From: DASWVC01 sp036401335
Lineage (GTDB): Bacteria; Verrucomicrobiota; Verrucomicrobiia; Chthoniobacterales; JAFAMB01
NCBI GenBank assembly: GCA_036401335.1
Contig: DASWVC010000278.1
Location: 1 to 8,255, forward strand
Reading direction: 5' to 3'
Length of the DNA: 8,255 nucleotides
The notes below the pieces were generated by a model. It made no database searches. It was given only the letters and a program-made list of their open reading frames with translations, and had not been told where the DNA came from. Below, in pieces: positions 6,474 through 8,255 of this stretch. The first letter of the stretch is position 1. Each line of letters opens with the position of its first letter. The position numbers were made by a program, and so were the translations under genes.

Positions 6474-7973
6474 ATGGCTGAAGAAAACCTGAACATGCAC
6501 GCCGGCGCGACGACGGCGGCCACGCTGGAGTCAACGGAGCTTGAGGCGCTGCTGAACCAGGAGTTCAGGCCTAAGACTGAACAGGCGAAAACGGCCGTTC
6601 AGCAGGCGGTTAAGACGCTAGCAGAACAGGCGCTCGGCTCCACGGTGCTGACGTCGGATGACGCGTTGACCACCATCCAATCGCTTATCGCTGAATTGGA
6701 CCGAAAGCTAACGGAACAGGTCAACCTCATCATTCACCATGAGGATTTCAAAAAGCTTGAGGGCACTTGGCGCGGGGTTTACCATTTGGTAAGCAACACC
6801 GAAACCGACGAGATGCTCAAGATCCGCGTGCTGAACATCTCCAAACCGGACCTCCGCCGGACCCTGAAGAAATACAAAGGCGTGGCGTGGGATCAGAGCC
6901 CGCTATTTAAGCGGATTTACGAAGATGAGTACGGGATGCCCGGCGGCCAACCTTACGGGTGCCTCCTGGGCGACTATTATTTCGACCATAGCCCGCCGGA
7001 TGTTGAGTTGCTTGCAGGCATGGCGCAAATCGCTGCGGCGGCCCACGCCCCGTTCATTTCGGCGGCTGCGCCCACCGTGCTCAACATGGACACTTGGCGG
7101 GAGCTAAGCGACCCGCGCGACCTGACTAAAATCTTTCTCACGCCGGAATACGCCGCCTGGCGGTCGTTGCGCGATTCCGAGGATTCCCGGTACATCGGCT
7201 TGACGATGCCCCGGTTCCTCTCCCGGATGCCGTACGGAGCCAAGATTAATCCGGTGGACGAGTTTGCGTTCGAGGAAGACGTGGAAGGCGCTGACCACAA
7301 TAAGTACGTCTGGGGCAACTCGGCCTACGCCATGGGCACGAACATCACGCGTGCCTTCAAACTTTACGGCTGGTGCGCCCAGATCCGCGGCACCGAAAGC
7401 GGGGGCATGGTCGAGGGTTTACCCGTGCACACCTTTCCAACGGATGACGGCGGTGTCGATATGAAATGCCCGACCGAGATCGCCATCACCGACCGGAGGG
7501 AAGCCGAGCTGGCCAAAAATGGCTTCATGCCGCTCTCCCATTACAAGAACACCGACTATGCAGTTTTCATCGGGGCACAATCGCTGCAGAAACCGGCCGT
7601 TTACGACGATCCTGACGCAACTGCCAATGCAAACCTGTCGGCCCGTCTGCCCTACCTGTTTGCCACCTGCCGCTTCGCCCACTACCTGAAATGCATGGTG
7701 CGGGACAAAATCGGTTCTTTCAAAGAAAGGTCCGACATGGAACGCTGGCTTAACGACTGGATCAGAAATTTCTGCGTTGACGGCAGCACGGCTTCGGAGT
7801 CGCAGAAAGCGCTTCGCCCGCTTGCGGACGCCCACGTTGAGGTGTCCGAAGTGGAAGGCAACCCGGGCTACTACAATTCAAAGTTCTACCTTCGCCCGCA
7901 TTACCAGTTGGAAGGCCTCACGGTGTCCTTGCGCCTGGTTTCCAAGCTGCCCTCGGTGAAAGGTGGAAAATAA
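6474..7973 (+). CDS. tssC: T6SS contractile sheath large subunit TssC (VipB)
   Basis: TssC is the main sheath subunit; its C-terminal half forms the inner sheath wall touching the Hcp tube, and the outer part exposes sites used in disassembly. The 499 residues match the usual length of about 490-500. Signatures seen: LEGTWRGVYHLV (95-106), YGCLLGDYYFD (161-171), AHAPFISAAAP (190-200), RYIGLTMPRFLSRMPYG (239-255), WGNSAYAMGTNITRAF (280-295), DRREAELAKNGFMPL (340-354), LPYLFATCRFAHYLK (392-406) and GSFKERSDMERWLNDWI (414-430). The end, VSEVEGNPGYYNSKFYLRPH (457-476), is typical. No catalytic residues are expected. The first ~25 residues are Ala/Glu/Thr-rich and variable; Met8 is an alternative start. 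No Shine-Dalgarno sequence precedes the ATG, only an A/T-rich stretch. No frameshift or internal stop is seen. Confidence 0.97.
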   Translation: MAEENLNMHAGATTAATLESTELEALLNQEFRPKTEQAKTAVQQAVKTLAEQALGSTVLTSDDALTTIQSLIAELDRKLTEQVNLIIHHEDFKKLEGTWRGVYHLVSNTETDEMLKIRVLNISKPDLRRTLKKYKGVAWDQSPLFKRIYEDEYGMPGGQPYGCLLGDYYFDHSPPDVELLAGMAQIAAAAHAPFISAAAPTVLNMDTWRELSDPRDLTKIFLTPEYAAWRSLRDSEDSRYIGLTMPRFLSRMPYGAKINPVDEFAFEEDVEGADHNKYVWGNSAYAMGTNITRAFKLYGWCAQIRGTESGGMVEGLPVHTFPTDDGGVDMKCPTEIAITDRREAELAKNGFMPLSHYKNTDYAVFIGAQSLQKPAVYDDPDATANANLSARLPYLFATCRFAHYLKCMVRDKIGSFKERSDMERWLNDWIRNFCVDGSTASESQKALRPLADAHVEVSEVEGNPGYYNSKFYLRPHYQLEGLTVSLRLVSKLPSVKGGK

Positions 7974-7979
7974 CCACCT
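7961..7979 (+). promoter_or_regulatory. Hairpin enclosing the tssC stop codon
   Basis: AGGTGG (7961-7966) and CCACCT (7974-7979) form a perfect 6-bp stem with the 7-nt loop AAAATAA, which contains the TAA stop codon. A C-rich tract (7980-7998) follows. It cannot be a classical terminator because no T-run follows. It could act as an mRNA processing or 3'-stabilising element between tssC and the more abundantly needed hcp, or be chance. Confidence 0.35.
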
Positions 7980-8066
7980 CCCCCCAACCATTCCCCCCTA
8001 TCCGGTGGCCGCCTGGGTGCGCCGCAGTCGGTTTGCCGGATGGATGGAACCTAAACCAGTTCGAAT

Positions 8067-8090
8067 CCGGCGCAGCCAACCCTAACGCAG
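8067..8090 (+). promoter_or_regulatory. Conserved 5' flank of plus-strand hcp
   Basis: CCGGCGCA (8067-8074) and AACGCAG (8084-8090) match, in order and approximate spacing (9 nt against 7), the blocks upstream of the minus-strand hcp at 66-45. The second block ends 16 nt before the ATG here and 12 nt before it in the other copy. The other bases of the 133-nt tssC-hcp gap show no clear promoter. Confidence 0.4.
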
Positions 8091-8106
8091 AGCAGAAAAC
8101 CAGTTT

Positions 8107-8255
8107 ATGGCCGCAGACATGTTCCTCAAAATCGACGGGGTCGATGGCGAGTCCAAAGATAAGAAACACACCAAAGAAATCGACGTGCTCGCCTGGTCCT
8201 GGGGGATGAGCAACAGCGGCTCGGCCCATGTGGGCGGTGGCGCCGGCGCCGGCAA
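8107..8255 (+). CDS. hcp: Hcp tube protein of the T6SS (5' part, cut by window end)
   Basis: Hcp hexamers stack into the tube that is driven out of the cell by sheath contraction and that carries small effectors in its lumen. The visible 49 codons encode MAADMFLKIDGVDGESKDK, then EIDVLAWSWGMSNSGSAHVG and a Gly/Ala run. This is the classic Hcp N-terminus of the H1 type, with the LAWSWG beta strand and the Gly-rich loop before the next strand. About two thirds of a normal ~160-residue Hcp lies beyond the window. The ATG is fixed by family alignment and by the near-identical second copy at the left end. No Shine-Dalgarno sequence is seen. Position 133 nt after tssC fits the common order tssB-tssC-hcp; tssE and the TssFG/baseplate genes would be expected further right. 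Confidence 0.95.
   Translation, partial: MAADMFLKIDGVDGESKDKKHTKEIDVLAWSWGMSNSGSAHVGGGAGAG

Noticed and set aside
8059..8078. tRNA-like 3' end (GTTCGAATCC followed by a GCAGCCA stretch)
   Set aside because: The flanking bases do not form a proper 5-bp T stem, no anticodon or D arm is found upstream, and no acceptor stem partner exists; most likely chance.

Overview
The window is a high-GC stretch of bacterial chromosome holding part of a type VI secretion system (T6SS). From left to right it carries the 5' tip of an hcp gene on the minus strand, a gene-poor GC-rich region, a minus-strand lipoprotein-like gene, a large plus-strand gene for a secreted two-heme-motif protein, then tssA, tssB, tssC and the first 49 codons of a second hcp, all on the plus strand. 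A T6SS implies a diderm (Gram-negative-type) host. The near absence of Shine-Dalgarno sequences at the T6SS starts and the Ig-like/CxxCH secreted protein would suit a soil phylum such as Verrucomicrobiota or Acidobacteriota. That placement is a guess, because the window holds no phylogenetic marker.

The T6SS part is the confident core. TssB and TssC co-assemble into the contractile sheath, Hcp forms the inner tube that the sheath expels, and TssA acts at the baseplate or sheath tip to prime and coordinate tube/sheath polymerisation. All four look intact, apart from hcp being cut by the window edge. TssB, TssC and Hcp resemble, from memory, the Pseudomonas H1-type proteins. tssB and tssC are separated by 15 nt and are surely co-transcribed. 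tssA and tssB are separated by 340 nt of apparently non-coding DNA rich in short hairpins, and a 6-bp hairpin enclosing the tssC stop codon lies between tssC and hcp.

The most notable structural point is that hcp occurs twice, at the two ends of the window in opposite orientation. The 32 visible bases of the minus-strand copy differ from the plus-strand copy at one base, and the 5' flanks share two short blocks in the same order. The lipoprotein gene, the cytochrome-like gene and tssABC therefore lie between inverted hcp copies.

The two non-T6SS genes are not recognised as known T6SS components. The minus-strand ORF at 514-1362 contains a good lipobox, but about 113 residues in and without a nearby start codon. 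The 902-residue product has a signal peptide, beta-sandwich-like N-terminal modules and two CxxCH heme-binding motifs in its C-terminal third. Region 33-513 has no convincing gene but a cluster of GGCGCC-based inverted repeats. Region 1363-1688 has only weak small-ORF candidates.
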